38,287 nucleotides of DNA, taken from positions 1 through 38,287 of the forward strand of contig JAJCYU010000209.1 of the NCBI GenBank assembly GCA_029262755.1. Reading direction: 5' to 3'. The translations under genes were made by a program, and so were the position numbers. This DNA is from Anaerolineae bacterium. Lineage in GTDB: Bacteria; Chloroflexota; Anaerolineae; Epilineales; Epilineaceae. The notes under the pieces are model-generated. The model was given only the letters and a program-made list of their open reading frames with translations, did not search any database and was not told where the DNA came from. This document shows positions 1 to 9,600 of this stretch, piece by piece. The stretch's first letter is position 1, and each line of letters starts with the position of its first letter.

Positions 1-1695
1 CGCGTTGTCGATCAGGTTGGACAGCGCGAGCAGGATGCGGCCACGATCGATGCGCACTTCTTGGACGACGGATTCGGCGCTGCGGGCCACGTCGACGGAA
101 GATCCCGACCCCACGATAACGAGATCCACGCCGCGCTCGTCCGCTTCGGGGCGGAACGGCGCGATCGCGGAGGCGAGCACGTCATCCAGATCGACCGGCT
201 CGCGGTCGAGCGATACGAGGCCGGCCTCGAGCCGCGAGAGATCGAGCAAGTGGGTCGTGATCCACTCCAGCCGCTCGAGCTGCGCGGCGCTTTCGACCAA
301 GAACTCCGCGCGCGCGGTCGGATCGTGCTCGGCGGGGCCCTGCAACAGCTCGTTGAAGTTGCGTAGCGCCGTGATCGGCGTACGCAGCTCGTGCGAGGCG
401 TCGGCGATAAACCGGCGGAGCGCGTCGCGTTCGTCCGCCAAGGTAGCGAAGCTCTCCTCCAGCGCGTCGGCCATCCGGTTGAACTGCCGCGAGAGACGTC
501 CGATCTCATCGGTGCCGCCGTCGGCCGCCCGTGCAGCGAGGTCGCCGTCCTCCATGCGTGCCGCGGTCTCGGCGAGCGCGCCGAGCGGCGCGCTCATGCC
601 GCGCGCCACGACGAAGCCGACGCCGGCCGCGAGCAGGGCCGCCACGACGGCCGCCATCGAGAACGCGTGCCGCGTGGCGGCGAGGGCCGCGGGGCGCAGG
701 TCCGGACCGTCGCTGATGCGCACCCGTCCGATCGGCGCCATGGGATCTCCGATGGGCGCTTCGACACGAGCCGTGGAGCGCTGCGCGAAGGTCCAGGCAC
801 CTCCGTCCGAGGCACCGACATGTAGGGCAATTCGTCCGGTTTGTGCCCCGTCGCTCGCGAGCGGCGCGGCGACCAGCGGGCCATCGGGAGCCGTTGCACC
901 ATGCAGGCCCGGTGCACCGTCGGGCAACGGTTGGGACTCCTCGTTCACGATGCGGCGCTGGAAGACCATGCGCGCGGTAGACGGAGCCTCGTCGTCGCCC
1001 TGACGCACCTCTTCCTGCACGAGGTCGATCGTCACCGCACCCGATGCAAGACCTTCATCGAAAATGGAAGACGAGGCCACCGCCCCCGCCGGCACCGCCG
1101 GCACGGACTCCTCGACACCACGACGATCGAAGTCCAGCCGCCCTCCCCAGGGTCCGGCCTCGCGCCGCATGAAGATCGTGAACGACTCGACCTGACTGCC
1201 ATCCGGTGCCGTGACATCGGGTATCTGCTCCGCGCTCCACAGCGCATCGAGCCGTGGATCGATACCCATCGCGCGGTGATGACCGTCCACGATCATCATG
1301 CGCATCATGCTGCTATCCGAGACATCGGCCTCGGTGGGAGCGCCGTGCAGGAACCGGTTCGTGGCACCGTCGAACACCATGACCGCCTGACCGCCCTGGC
1401 TCGAGCCGGAGTCACCGAGGGCCACGCCCTCCTCCGTCTCGATCACCACGCGCGCGTCCAGCAAGAAGGCGGCGCTGCGGCTGAGTTCCGCAAGCGCGTC
1501 CGCACGCGCACCGGAGGCCAACATGGGCATCGCCTGCATGGCGATCGCGTCCGCGTTGGCCTGCAACGTCGCGGCCTGGCGGCGCACAACCTCGTGCGCC
1601 ACCAGGACTTGTGCGACCAACCCCGCGGCAACGACACTCAGCAGCGCGAGCAACACGTAGCTGGTGACCAGCCGCACCCGGATCGACGTACGCAC
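1..1695 (-). CDS. Membrane sensor histidine kinase (3' end beyond window edge)
   Basis: Autophosphorylating sensor kinase of a two-component system, probably in the cytoplasmic membrane. Reading from a GTG at 1695, 565 codons are open to the left edge. Residues ~9-32 are a hydrophobic segment (VTSYVLLALLSVVAAGLV), ~33-344 an extracytoplasmic region with no domain I recognise, and ~345-364 a second membrane helix. A HAMP linker follows to ~417 (DEIGRLSRQFNRMADAL), then a HisKA H-box FIADASHELRTPI with the phospho-acceptor His435 (codon at 391-393). The start of the HATPase domain is present, ending in the N-box LSNLIDNA exactly at the window edge; the G boxes lie outside. The sensor region contains a Met/His-rich patch, MMRMMIVDGHHRAM (residues 130-143). 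GTG 1695 is chosen because a TGA in frame lies two codons upstream (1699-1701); I see no clear Shine-Dalgarno, so translation may be coupled to the PDZ gene 44 bp upstream. No response regulator is visible; it may follow downstream. Confidence 0.93.
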   Translation of the reverse strand, partial: MRTSIRVRLVTSYVLLALLSVVAAGLVAQVLVAHEVVRRQAATLQANADAIAMQAMPMLASGARADALAELSRSAAFLLDARVVIETEEGVALGDSGSSQGGQAVMVFDGATNRFLHGAPTEADVSDSSMMRMMIVDGHHRAMGIDPRLDALWSAEQIPDVTAPDGSQVESFTIFMRREAGPWGGRLDFDRRGVEESVPAVPAGAVASSSIFDEGLASGAVTIDLVQEEVRQGDDEAPSTARMVFQRRIVNEESQPLPDGAPGLHGATAPDGPLVAAPLASDGAQTGRIALHVGASDGGAWTFAQRSTARVEAPIGDPMAPIGRVRISDGPDLRPAALAATRHAFSMAAVVAALLAAGVGFVVARGMSAPLGALAETAARMEDGDLAARAADGGTDEIGRLSRQFNRMADALEESFATLADERDALRRFIADASHELRTPITALRNFNELLQGPAEHDPTARAEFLVESAAQLERLEWITTHLLDLSRLEAGLVSLDREPVDLDDVLASAIAPFRPEADERGVDLVIVGSGSSVDVARSAESVVQEVRIDRGRILLALSNLIDNA

Positions 1696-1739
1696 GGCTC
1701 AGGCCCGCGCGCCGTCGAACACAAGGGAAATGAGGATGC

Positions 1740-3341
1740 TCAGAGCGAGCCTCCGCCGTCGATGCGGACGCCGTTGCTCGGCTGCGTTTCGCCCGAGCCC
1801 GTGTTGGGCCCCATACGGAACTTGAAGATCCGACCCTGCCCGTCGTCGCCGGGCGTAATCTCGATCTTGTGGGCGCCGCCGATTCCGGGTTGCCCATCGA
1901 TCTCGGAAGGATCCGAACCGAAGAACCCGCGCAGATGGTTGCCCAGGCCGCGCATATGCGCACCTGCGCCCGAACCATCCTCGTCGAAGCGCAACTCCAA
2001 GGTCCCGACCTCGACGCCCAACCATCCCGCGTCGCCGCCGTCCGGTCGCTCGCCGAGCGTGATGGAGATCGTGCGCGGCTCTTCGTCGCCGCTGCGCGCA
2101 ACCGTCAGGCTGACCGTCGCGCCCGGACCCACACCTTCCAGCAGCGCAATGAGCTCGTCCGCGCCCGCCACCACTTGGCCGTCGACGGAAAGGATGACGT
2201 CGTGGGCGTTCAGACCCGCCGCGTGCGCCGGTCCTTCCTCGTTGAGGCCATGGACGACCGCGCCCTGGAGCACACCATCCGTCGCAAATGCATCCAACCC
2301 GTCTAGGTCGTGCATCTCAAACATGGAGCCGCCGAAGGGCATACCCTCCGGGCCGCCAAGCGACTCGATCGAGATGGTTGCGCCCAGCTGCACGCCGAGG
2401 AATGCCTTAGCGTCGTCGTCCGGATGGCTTCCAAGCACCGCGCTTATAGTGCGGCTCTCGCCTTCGTTCTCGCCTGCAACGGTAAGCGTGACGGTCTCGC
2501 CCGGCGTGTGGGCGGCGATCGCGGCAGCGAGCTCGTCGGAGGATGCGACCTCCGCGCCGTCGATGGCGGTGATCACGTCACCCTCGGCTAAGCCGGCGGC
2601 CTCCGCCGCGCTGCCCTCGACGACGCCCGCAACGAACGCCGTCTCTTGGTGCATCATGCTCTCCACATCGAGCATGTGGGGCATGGTCATGCCCATACCC
2701 ATGCCAAAGCCGCCGCACGGCGCGAAGCTCAGCAAGCCGGCGGAGCCCTCTTCATCCAACGTGAACGTCAGATCGCGCGCCTCGTCACCATGGGTCACAC
2801 TGAGCGTGATCTCGGCGCCGTCGCCTGCTTCGGCGAGCCGCTCGTGCAGCTGCGCCATGTCCTCGATCGCCTCGCCGTCGATCGCGGTGATCACGTCACC
2901 GCGCGCGAGCCCGGCCTCGGCGGCCGGCCCCTCCGGATCGACACCCGCGACGAGCACGCCCGGTTCGTTGTCGAAGGCGTGCGTGAAGCTGAGCATGGAG
3001 GCGGATGGCATGGCCATCAGCGAGCCGCCACCGGGCCCCGTGTGCATGCGCATGGTCCGCTTGTGCATCGTGCCGTCGCCGTGCGATTCGACCCACACGT
3101 CTTCTGCGTCACCGTCGGTATCGGCCTCGTCACCGTTGTCTGTCTGTTGTTGGGCCGCCGCGCCCGTCGCCGGTGATGCGGCGTCCTGACGGGCCAGCGC
3201 GCCGGAGATCGCGTCTCCGAAGCGCAGCGCAAAGCCGTCGTTCGCGCTGGCGCCGCGGCTGAGCATCAGCACACCGGCGCCGAGGGCCAGTGTAGACACA
3301 AGGCCCGTGAGGGCTCCGAAGAAAAAAGTCTTGGTTCGCAT
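1740..3341 (-). CDS. Exported protein with three PDZ domains and Met/His-rich loops
   Basis: 533 residues. An N-terminal signal peptide or signal anchor (MRTKTFFFGALTGLV..., residues 1-33) is followed by an acidic linker (~66-82). Three PDZ domains lie at about 127-195, 235-305 and 354-430, each with the typical core: EAGLARGDVITAIDG (142-156), AAGLAEGDVITAIDG (248-262) and AAGLNAHDVILSVDG (374-388). A fourth start (WLGVEVGTLEL, ~440-450) resembles the strand that opens PDZ3 but is not followed by a PDZ core, so it looks like a truncated repeat. No protease triad is present, so this is not an HtrA-type enzyme; an adaptor or sensor role outside the membrane is likelier. Unusually, each PDZ core is preceded by a Met/His-rich stretch: TMHKRTMRMH (91-100) and MAMPSASM; GMGMGMTMPHM (213-223) with MMHQ; and MPFGGSMFEMH (334-344). 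The start ATG at 3341 has AAGGAG 9 nt upstream. The stop at 1740-1742 lies 44 bp before the histidine kinase start, so the two probably form an operon and may act in one pathway. Confidence 0.9.
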   Translation of the reverse strand: MRTKTFFFGALTGLVSTLALGAGVLMLSRGASANDGFALRFGDAISGALARQDAASPATGAAAQQQTDNGDEADTDGDAEDVWVESHGDGTMHKRTMRMHTGPGGGSLMAMPSASMLSFTHAFDNEPGVLVAGVDPEGPAAEAGLARGDVITAIDGEAIEDMAQLHERLAEAGDGAEITLSVTHGDEARDLTFTLDEEGSAGLLSFAPCGGFGMGMGMTMPHMLDVESMMHQETAFVAGVVEGSAAEAAGLAEGDVITAIDGAEVASSDELAAAIAAHTPGETVTLTVAGENEGESRTISAVLGSHPDDDAKAFLGVQLGATISIESLGGPEGMPFGGSMFEMHDLDGLDAFATDGVLQGAVVHGLNEEGPAHAAGLNAHDVILSVDGQVVAGADELIALLEGVGPGATVSLTVARSGDEEPRTISITLGERPDGGDAGWLGVEVGTLELRFDEDGSGAGAHMRGLGNHLRGFFGSDPSEIDGQPGIGGAHKIEITPGDDGQGRIFKFRMGPNTGSGETQPSNGVRIDGGGSL

Positions 3342-3350
3342 CGATCTTCG

Positions 3351-3356
3351 CTCCTT
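3351..3356 (-). promoter_or_regulatory. Ribosome binding site of the PDZ gene
   Basis: AAGGAG on the minus strand with a 9-nt spacer to the ATG at 3341. It fixes the start of the PDZ protein. I could not identify a convincing -35/-10 pair in the rest of the 277-bp intergenic region (3342-3618). Confidence 0.75.
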
Positions 3357-3526
3357 GAGGATTGAGCGGGGCAGTTCGTCGCTCGGGATGCCACGTTCTC
3401 ATGTCGCGAGGACGGTTCGCGATCCGTCGACGCAAGCAGGACTCTATCAGCGGCCGGTTGCTCGCCGGTGGAGAGAATGTTAGGGGGTCGCAACACGGCG
3501 CGCGATGTGGGGGGTGGAGAACGCCA

Positions 3527-3564
3527 GTACTCGGCCGCATTGAAGACTCAATGCGGCCGAGTAC
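3527..3564. terminator. Perfect 17-bp inverted repeat, probable transcript-end hairpin
   Basis: GTACTCGGCCGCATTGA (3527-3543) and its exact reverse complement (3548-3564) are separated by a 4-nt loop, AGAC. It lies 55-92 nt downstream of the giant gene's stop codon and upstream of the PDZ gene. Neither flank has a T-run, so it is not a canonical rho-independent terminator; it may work as a U-tract-less terminator or an mRNA 3'-end stabiliser. It is symmetric, so strand is not assigned. Confidence 0.55.
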
Positions 3565-3583
3565 CGGTACTTCGTCAAGCTTG

Positions 3584-3617
3584 CCCAGCTACCGCTGCGA
3601 AGCGCACAGCGGTTGGG
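3584..3617 (-). terminator. Bulged hairpin just after the giant gene's stop codon
   Basis: CCCA (3584-3587) and ACCGCTG (3591-3597) pair with CAGCGGT (3607-3613) and TGGG (3614-3617), leaving a 3-nt bulge (3588-3590) and a 9-nt loop. The stem begins 1 nt after the TAG (3619-3621) of the giant gene. Together with the perfect hairpin at 3527-3564 it makes a double structure at the end of this very long transcript. No T-tract follows. Confidence 0.45.
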
Positions 3618-3618
3618 A

Positions 3619-6600
3619 CTAGCGGCGCGGCCCCGGAGGCGGTGCGCCGCCCTGCCCGGGGCAGAGCGGGACACGCTGCGGAATGTACGGCGTGAAGATC
3701 GGCACACCTTCGAAGGCCTTGGACTCGTCGCCGGGCACGTCGGGCTCGCCGAGCGTGCCGCCGATGCGTTCCACGGCCACGGCGCCCAGGCCCACCAGGT
3801 TCCGCTGGAAGCGGCCCTGGTCGTCGAAGACGTCGTGTTCCCAGAAGGTTGCGCTGATGACCGCGCTGCCGAGGAAGCCCTGGCGGATAGCGCCCTGCGC
3901 GTTCAGGTCGATGTACTCGACCTGCTTCTCGTTGAGCTTCTGGCAGTAGTAATCCACAAGTCCGTTCTGGTCGTAGATATAGATCGCGTAGTCGGTGAAG
4001 CCCGGCTTCGGCACCAGGTTGGTGATCGCGAGCTCGCTGGTGATGCCGCGGTTGCCCTTGGCCAAGAGCGGGATGGCGATGACGGCCGAGCCGTCGGACA
4101 GACCACCCTTGCGCGAACCAATCTGCCAGTCGTAGGCCAGCTGCTCGGTCAACATGTTGTAGGCCACGGCTTCGCGGCGTTCTGTGCGAGCCGGGTCGCT
4201 CCACTTCTCGAGTATGACGATCGACTGAATGCGCGGTGGATCGACCAGCGGCGTACCACCGACCGTCCACTCCTGACTCTCGACGCGCGCACTGCCCACC
4301 CAGTTGCCCGGAATGCCCTCGATGACCGGCAGGAAGAAGACCTGCGTGCCGTGCGGACAGATCCAGTCGACCAGGGTGGTGATGATGTCGCCGGAGCGAT
4401 CCAGGAAGTAGACCTTTACCTTGGCGGCGTAGGTGCCGCTCAGGTTCTGGACCGCGATCGCGGTGTCCCAACCCTGGTACTCGGAGTAGGTCAGGGGCGC
4501 GTAGTTGATCTGCGAGCCGAGCGTGAAGAACTCATCCGCCGCCGGGATGTTCAACTCACCCGGGACGCCTCGGTAGCTGCTGAAGTGATTCGGGCCGAGT
4601 GTGTCGACCACCATCCCCAGCGGTTGGCTGCTGCGGATCCAGGCGCCACCGAGCCAGCCGGGGCCGATCACCGTGTTCGGGTCGAAGGAGACCGTCTCGC
4701 CCGGCGCCAAGCTGAGCACGTCGCCCAGGATCGGGCGCAAACAGTTGTCGATGCTGGTGAACCACAACTCCAACGAGGTGCAGCGGATGCCGGAATTGTG
4801 GATGTAGAGCGTGCTGTTGAGTTGCGCGACATCGGCGTAGACCAACGGCGCGTGATAGGTGTAGCCGCCGTCGACCGGGTTCTCGACCCCATGGGCGTCT
4901 GTCCCGATGCCGGTGTAGGCCGCGCTGACCGGCCGGTTCGGGTCCGTCGGATCGCCGCAGGTGCGGTTGACGCTCACGGCCAACGGCTGGCCGACGTGCT
5001 CACCGAAGTCGAGCTCGACCTGCTGCCCGACGCCGCCGAGCGGCCCGCGGAAGGTGCCGCCGTTGCTGTACGCCCGATCGAAGTCGAACCACCGTGCGTG
5101 ATTGCCCACGATCAGGTTGAAGAGCGACTCGCAGGCCAGCTGGTCGAAGGGCTTCTCGTTGCCATCCGGACCGGTCACAAGGTCCTGTGCGTTCATCGTG
5201 TAGACGATCGCGGATTGGCCACCCGGCGGCAACAGGTCGCTGGTGTAGGTCCAAGCGCTGCCCGGGCGCAATAGGCCCGTGCACTCGACCTTCAGCGGTC
5301 CCGCAGCCTGCGGCGGGCAAGCACCCGGCTCGCCCCAGATGACTAGGAATCCGGTGGTCGGCTCGGTGCCGACGTTCTGAATCTGGATCCAGGTCTCACA
5401 GTCGCCCGTTCCGAGCACCGGCAGCTGGAGGCGTGTGTCCGCCCCGCCGCAAGGCACGAAGAGGGTAACCGATGTCTCGGGCGCCGGCTCCACCGGCACA
5501 CAGGGCAGCGGTGTGAAGCCGGAGTTGACGGCTTCGGCCGTGGCCGTGGCGCCGTTCATCACCAGACCGCATTCGATCAGGTCTCCGTCGACCGTGTAGC
5601 TGAGGTTGACCGTCTCGCCCGGGCGCAGCGGCAGCTTCCCATCCGCGCCGCCTCGCAACGTGTCCGTGAAGACCACCATCGGCCACGGCTCGCGCGAGGT
5701 CTTGAGGGTGTCGGTGATGCGAATGCCTGTTAGGAAGGTGCTGCCGACATTGCTGACCTCGAGACAGAAGGTTACGTCGCGTCCGACCGGCACCTGCACC
5801 TGGCCGCCTCGGCCCGGGCACTCGCCGTTGACCGCAACCGTCTTCCGAATCTCCAGCCCGGCGCACTCGACTTGCGTGCTCTCGACCGTCTCGTTGTTGG
5901 AGAGGTCGGGGTCGAAGGTCGGTGTGCTCAAAGCCGGGAATTCGATGTTGTTCTCGCGCGTCTCGACGATCGCCCGGTTGTTGAGGACGCTTCCGCACTC
6001 GGCCGACTCGAGGACCATGACGCCGATCGTGACCGTGACGGCGTTGCCCGCATTCAGGCGGCCGCGCATCGTCGGGCCCATGCGCATCAGGCTCGGGTCG
6101 TTTCCGATCTGGACGGTGATCCGTCCGTCGTCGCGTACATCAACGAAGGCGTCCGGGTCACCCTGGACCTCGACCATGACCTGGGCTGGGTCGAGCGCAA
6201 CGCCCTCGTCGGGTAGCCAATCGACCAGGTAGACATCGGCCGCGTCCGCCATGCCGTCGTTGGTGACGACGACCTGGTAGGTGACCATGCCGCCCGGGCC
6301 GACCGGGTCGCATTCGAGGAAGCCGTCGCCGTCGTCCAGCACGTCGGTCTTGGTGACGCGCAGGTCGGCCTTGGCCTCGACGCGCGTGCACTCGGTGTCG
6401 AAGTTGTCCTTCACGCGGCCGTTGTCCGTGCGGCTGCCGATCTGAATGTCGTTGGCCGCCCAGAAGGGCCAGCCCGTCGCAATCGCGAAGGCCTGACAGG
6501 CGCTGCCCGCGCCGACGTCGCCGCGACCGTCCAGCAGGTAGCCTGGGTCGACATCGGCCACGAGGTAGAACTCGAAGACGTCGCCGGCCGCCAGCACACC

Positions 6601-9600
6601 CAGGTCCTCGAACATCACCATGTTGGTCATCGTGATTGCGTCGAGGCGGACGATCTGCGGCGTGTTTACGCCGTCGCCGGCCACCACGCTGCAACCGACC
6701 CTGTCATTCGGGTCCAGCGGCGCGCAATGGCTGAACTTGAAGCCGATGGGCAGTGTGTCCGTGATACGGACCTGGTCGGCGTCGGATGGCCCATTGGAGC
6801 CGAAGCGGACGCGATAGCGCTCGCGATCGCCGGCCATCACCGGGTCCGTCGTGTCCGTCTTGCTGATGAATACGCTGCTGCGGCGCACGATGGGGGTTGT
6901 CTCGAACTGCAGGTCATTTTCGGGACAGGGATCCTCGGTGCGGCTGGATACCTGCACGAAGAGCTCAAGGCTGATCATGGTGTCCGGCGGCGGCACGACA
7001 TCCGAGTCGATCTGCGCGACCAACAGGAAGCGCCACACATCCATGGCCGGCAACAACCCGGCCGGGTTGTCGGGCATCGTGCAGGTGAGCAGCTCCGGCG
7101 ACACCGGGTTCTCGACGCATACCGCGCCGATGGCGCCTGGCGCCTGACGGGTTTCGTAGCCCTCCGCGTCCACCGCGGCCAGACCGGCCGCTGCGGCGTT
7201 CGTCGTGGCGCCGCCCGCGCCGTCCAGCAGCACGGTCGTTACCGCGCCCGGCTCGATCCCGCCGCGCAGGCGCATACCCTCGGGCAGCTTCACCGTGACG
7301 CTCACACCGCGGGCGTCCGACTTGCCCGTGTTCGTGACCACGATGCCGTAGGTGACGATATCGCCCGCGATGGCCGGGTTCGGGCCGAGTGTGGCCATGC
7401 CCATGAACTCGCCCTCGGAGAGGACATCGAGCACCAGGTCGGCGCGGGTGTTGACGGTCGTCAGGTTGCTGACGTAGTTGTCGCCGTTGTCCAGGTCGAT
7501 GTGATCGCTGATGGCGTAGGCGTCGTTCTCGAGGATCGTGCCGTCACCCACGTCGGTGTTGATCGTCGACGTGATAGTCAGCGTTGCAACCTCGCCCGGC
7601 TGGCCGTCGCGCGGACTGCGCAGCAGGCCGATGCCGCAGGTGAGCTTGTCGATCGCGCTGCCGGACGTGCCGGTGTTGCAGCTGGTCGTCTCGGCACGCG
7701 GCGCGTCGAGGTGGTAGTCGGTGACCACGATGCCCGGGGGCAGGCGGTCGGTGAGCACCACGTTCTCCGCGTCGCTGGGGCCTTGGTTCACGACCACGAC
7801 CGTGTAGACCAACTCACCACCAGCCGTCACCTCGTCGATGATCGCGGTCATGCCGTTCGAGCAGCCGGTGTGGTTCTGACCCATAGCCGTCTTTGTGACC
7901 GCCAGGTCGGCGGCGTCGATGATCTGGTGCTCCACGTAAGCCTCGTTGTTCGACTGATCCGGATCTACGTCCAGGCTGGACACCGAGGCTACGTCGTTGA
8001 TGCTGGATGTCTGCTTGGCTGTCACGGCCAACTCGATCACCCAGCGCCCTGCGCTTGGGCCGAAGGGGCCGCCGAAGGTCTCGAGGTCGTCGTCCGAGAA
8101 CGGCGGCGAGCCGTCCGGCGTGTCCGGCAGCTCGCACGTTAGGGTCGCGCGCTCGACGATGTCCTCGATCAACGCGGCGCCCGGCGCACCGGCGCCGGCG
8201 TTCGGCACGGCCACGTCCAGCGCGCCGTCGTTCGGTGAGGTCACGCGGCAGACGGCCGTCGGGCGGTTGCCGTTGACGTCCGGATCGACCGCAACGATGT
8301 CGAAGAGCTCGCTGCTGACGATCTCGTCGGTCACCACCGTCCCGTGCGCGAAGCTCGGGCCGAGGTTGTCCACGATGATCGTGTAGGTGAGGATCTCGCC
8401 GGCGCGGACCCTGGCGTCCGGCTTGCCGAACTTGCGCACGCGCAGGTCGGCGACGGTGCGAATGTAGAGGTCCGCCGGGTCGCTGTTGTTGGCCAGGAAG
8501 CCGTCCGGCGTGTCGCTTGAGACGTGCGCGACGTTCGTGATGAGCGCGCCCGGCGCCACGTCCGGCGTTACGTCGAAGACCAGATCGAAGGTGTAGCGCT
8601 CGCCGTTGGCGAGTCGATTGTCCGGGGCCGGCAGCGGAACCTCACAGGTGATCAGGCTGCCCGCCTGGCTGCAGAAGTCATTCTGGTTGCGGAAGGCCAG
8701 GCCGGCCGGCACGGTGTCCGTGACAACCACGTTCAGCGCGTCGGAGGGACCATTGTTGAGCACGTCGATGCGGAAGCTGACTTCCTCGCCTGCCACCGGC
8801 GTCAGGTCGCTTGCGGTCTTCAGGATCGCCAGGTCGGCGTTCTGACCCACCCCGACGCTGGCATCCGCCGTGTTGTTGTCCGGACACGGATCCGCAGTAT
8901 CGCTGGACACCACGGCCGTGTTGTCGATCTGCGTCGTCGTCGCGTCCTCGTTGACCAGGGTGCGGATCAGGACCGTCACCGTCTGGCCGACGTCGACGGC
9001 GCCGAGCTCGCAGGTAACGAGGTTCGCGATGTCGACGCTGCAGCTGCCGACGCCGCCCACCACCTGGAAGCCAAGGTACGTCAGATCGGCGTCCAGCGTG
9101 TCGGAGATGACCACCGCCTGGGCGGTGCTCGGGCCGAGGTTGGTCACGCGTAGGGCGTACTCAAGCTGTTCGCCGGCCGTCACGGCGGTCGGCGTCGCGG
9201 TCTTGCTCAGCGCGAGATCCGCGGACGCGTCCACCAGGGTGATCGTGCTGGCGTAGTTCGCCGTGTTGTCGTCATCGAAGAGGTCGCTGGTGACGAAGAC
9301 GTCGTTCTCGAGCCGCGCGCCGTCCGGCACGCCCTCGGCAACCGACGCGGTCACGGTGAGGATGCGCTCGTCACCGACGGCCAACGTACCAAGGCCGCAC
9401 GTCAGCTTGTCGAGCGGGTTGCCCGGCGTGCCGGTGTCGCAGTCGCCGGCCGCCAGGCCGTCTCCGTCCACCACCGCGTAGTCTGTGACGACCACGCCCG
9501 GCGGCAGACGATCGACCAGCAGCACGTTCTCCGCCGTCGACGGGCCGCCGTTGACGACCGTCACAGTATAGAGCAGCGTCCTACCCGCGCTCACGCGGTC

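Noticed and set aside
1699-2025. Minus-strand frame overlapping the PDZ gene's 3' end and ending just before the kinase start, in the kinase's frame; considered as an extended kinase N-terminus.
   Set aside because: It stops at TGA 1699-1701 and its content is an out-of-frame reading of the PDZ coding sequence. The kinase must start at or after 1695.
841-3189. Plus-strand open frame of 782 codons across the kinase and PDZ genes, and another at 5-1003.
   Set aside because: Antisense to clear HisKA/HAMP and PDZ coding sequence, crosses two genes and the gap between them, and has no recognisable domain.
1740-3341. HtrA/DegP-type protease identity for the PDZ protein.
   Set aside because: No trypsin-like domain or GNSGG motif is present; the protein is signal peptide plus PDZ domains only.
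3404-3424. Two TCGCGA palindromes 13 bp apart upstream of the PDZ gene, as a possible operator.
   Set aside because: The hexamer is expected by chance in GC-rich DNA, flanks do not extend the symmetry, and no promoter could be placed next to it.
3622-3700. C-terminal sorting signal (LPxTG, PEP-CTERM, type IX CTD) in the giant protein.
   Set aside because: The last residues (CPGQGGAPPPGPRR) have no hydrophobic helix, no LPxTG or PEP motif and no type IX-like strand pattern.
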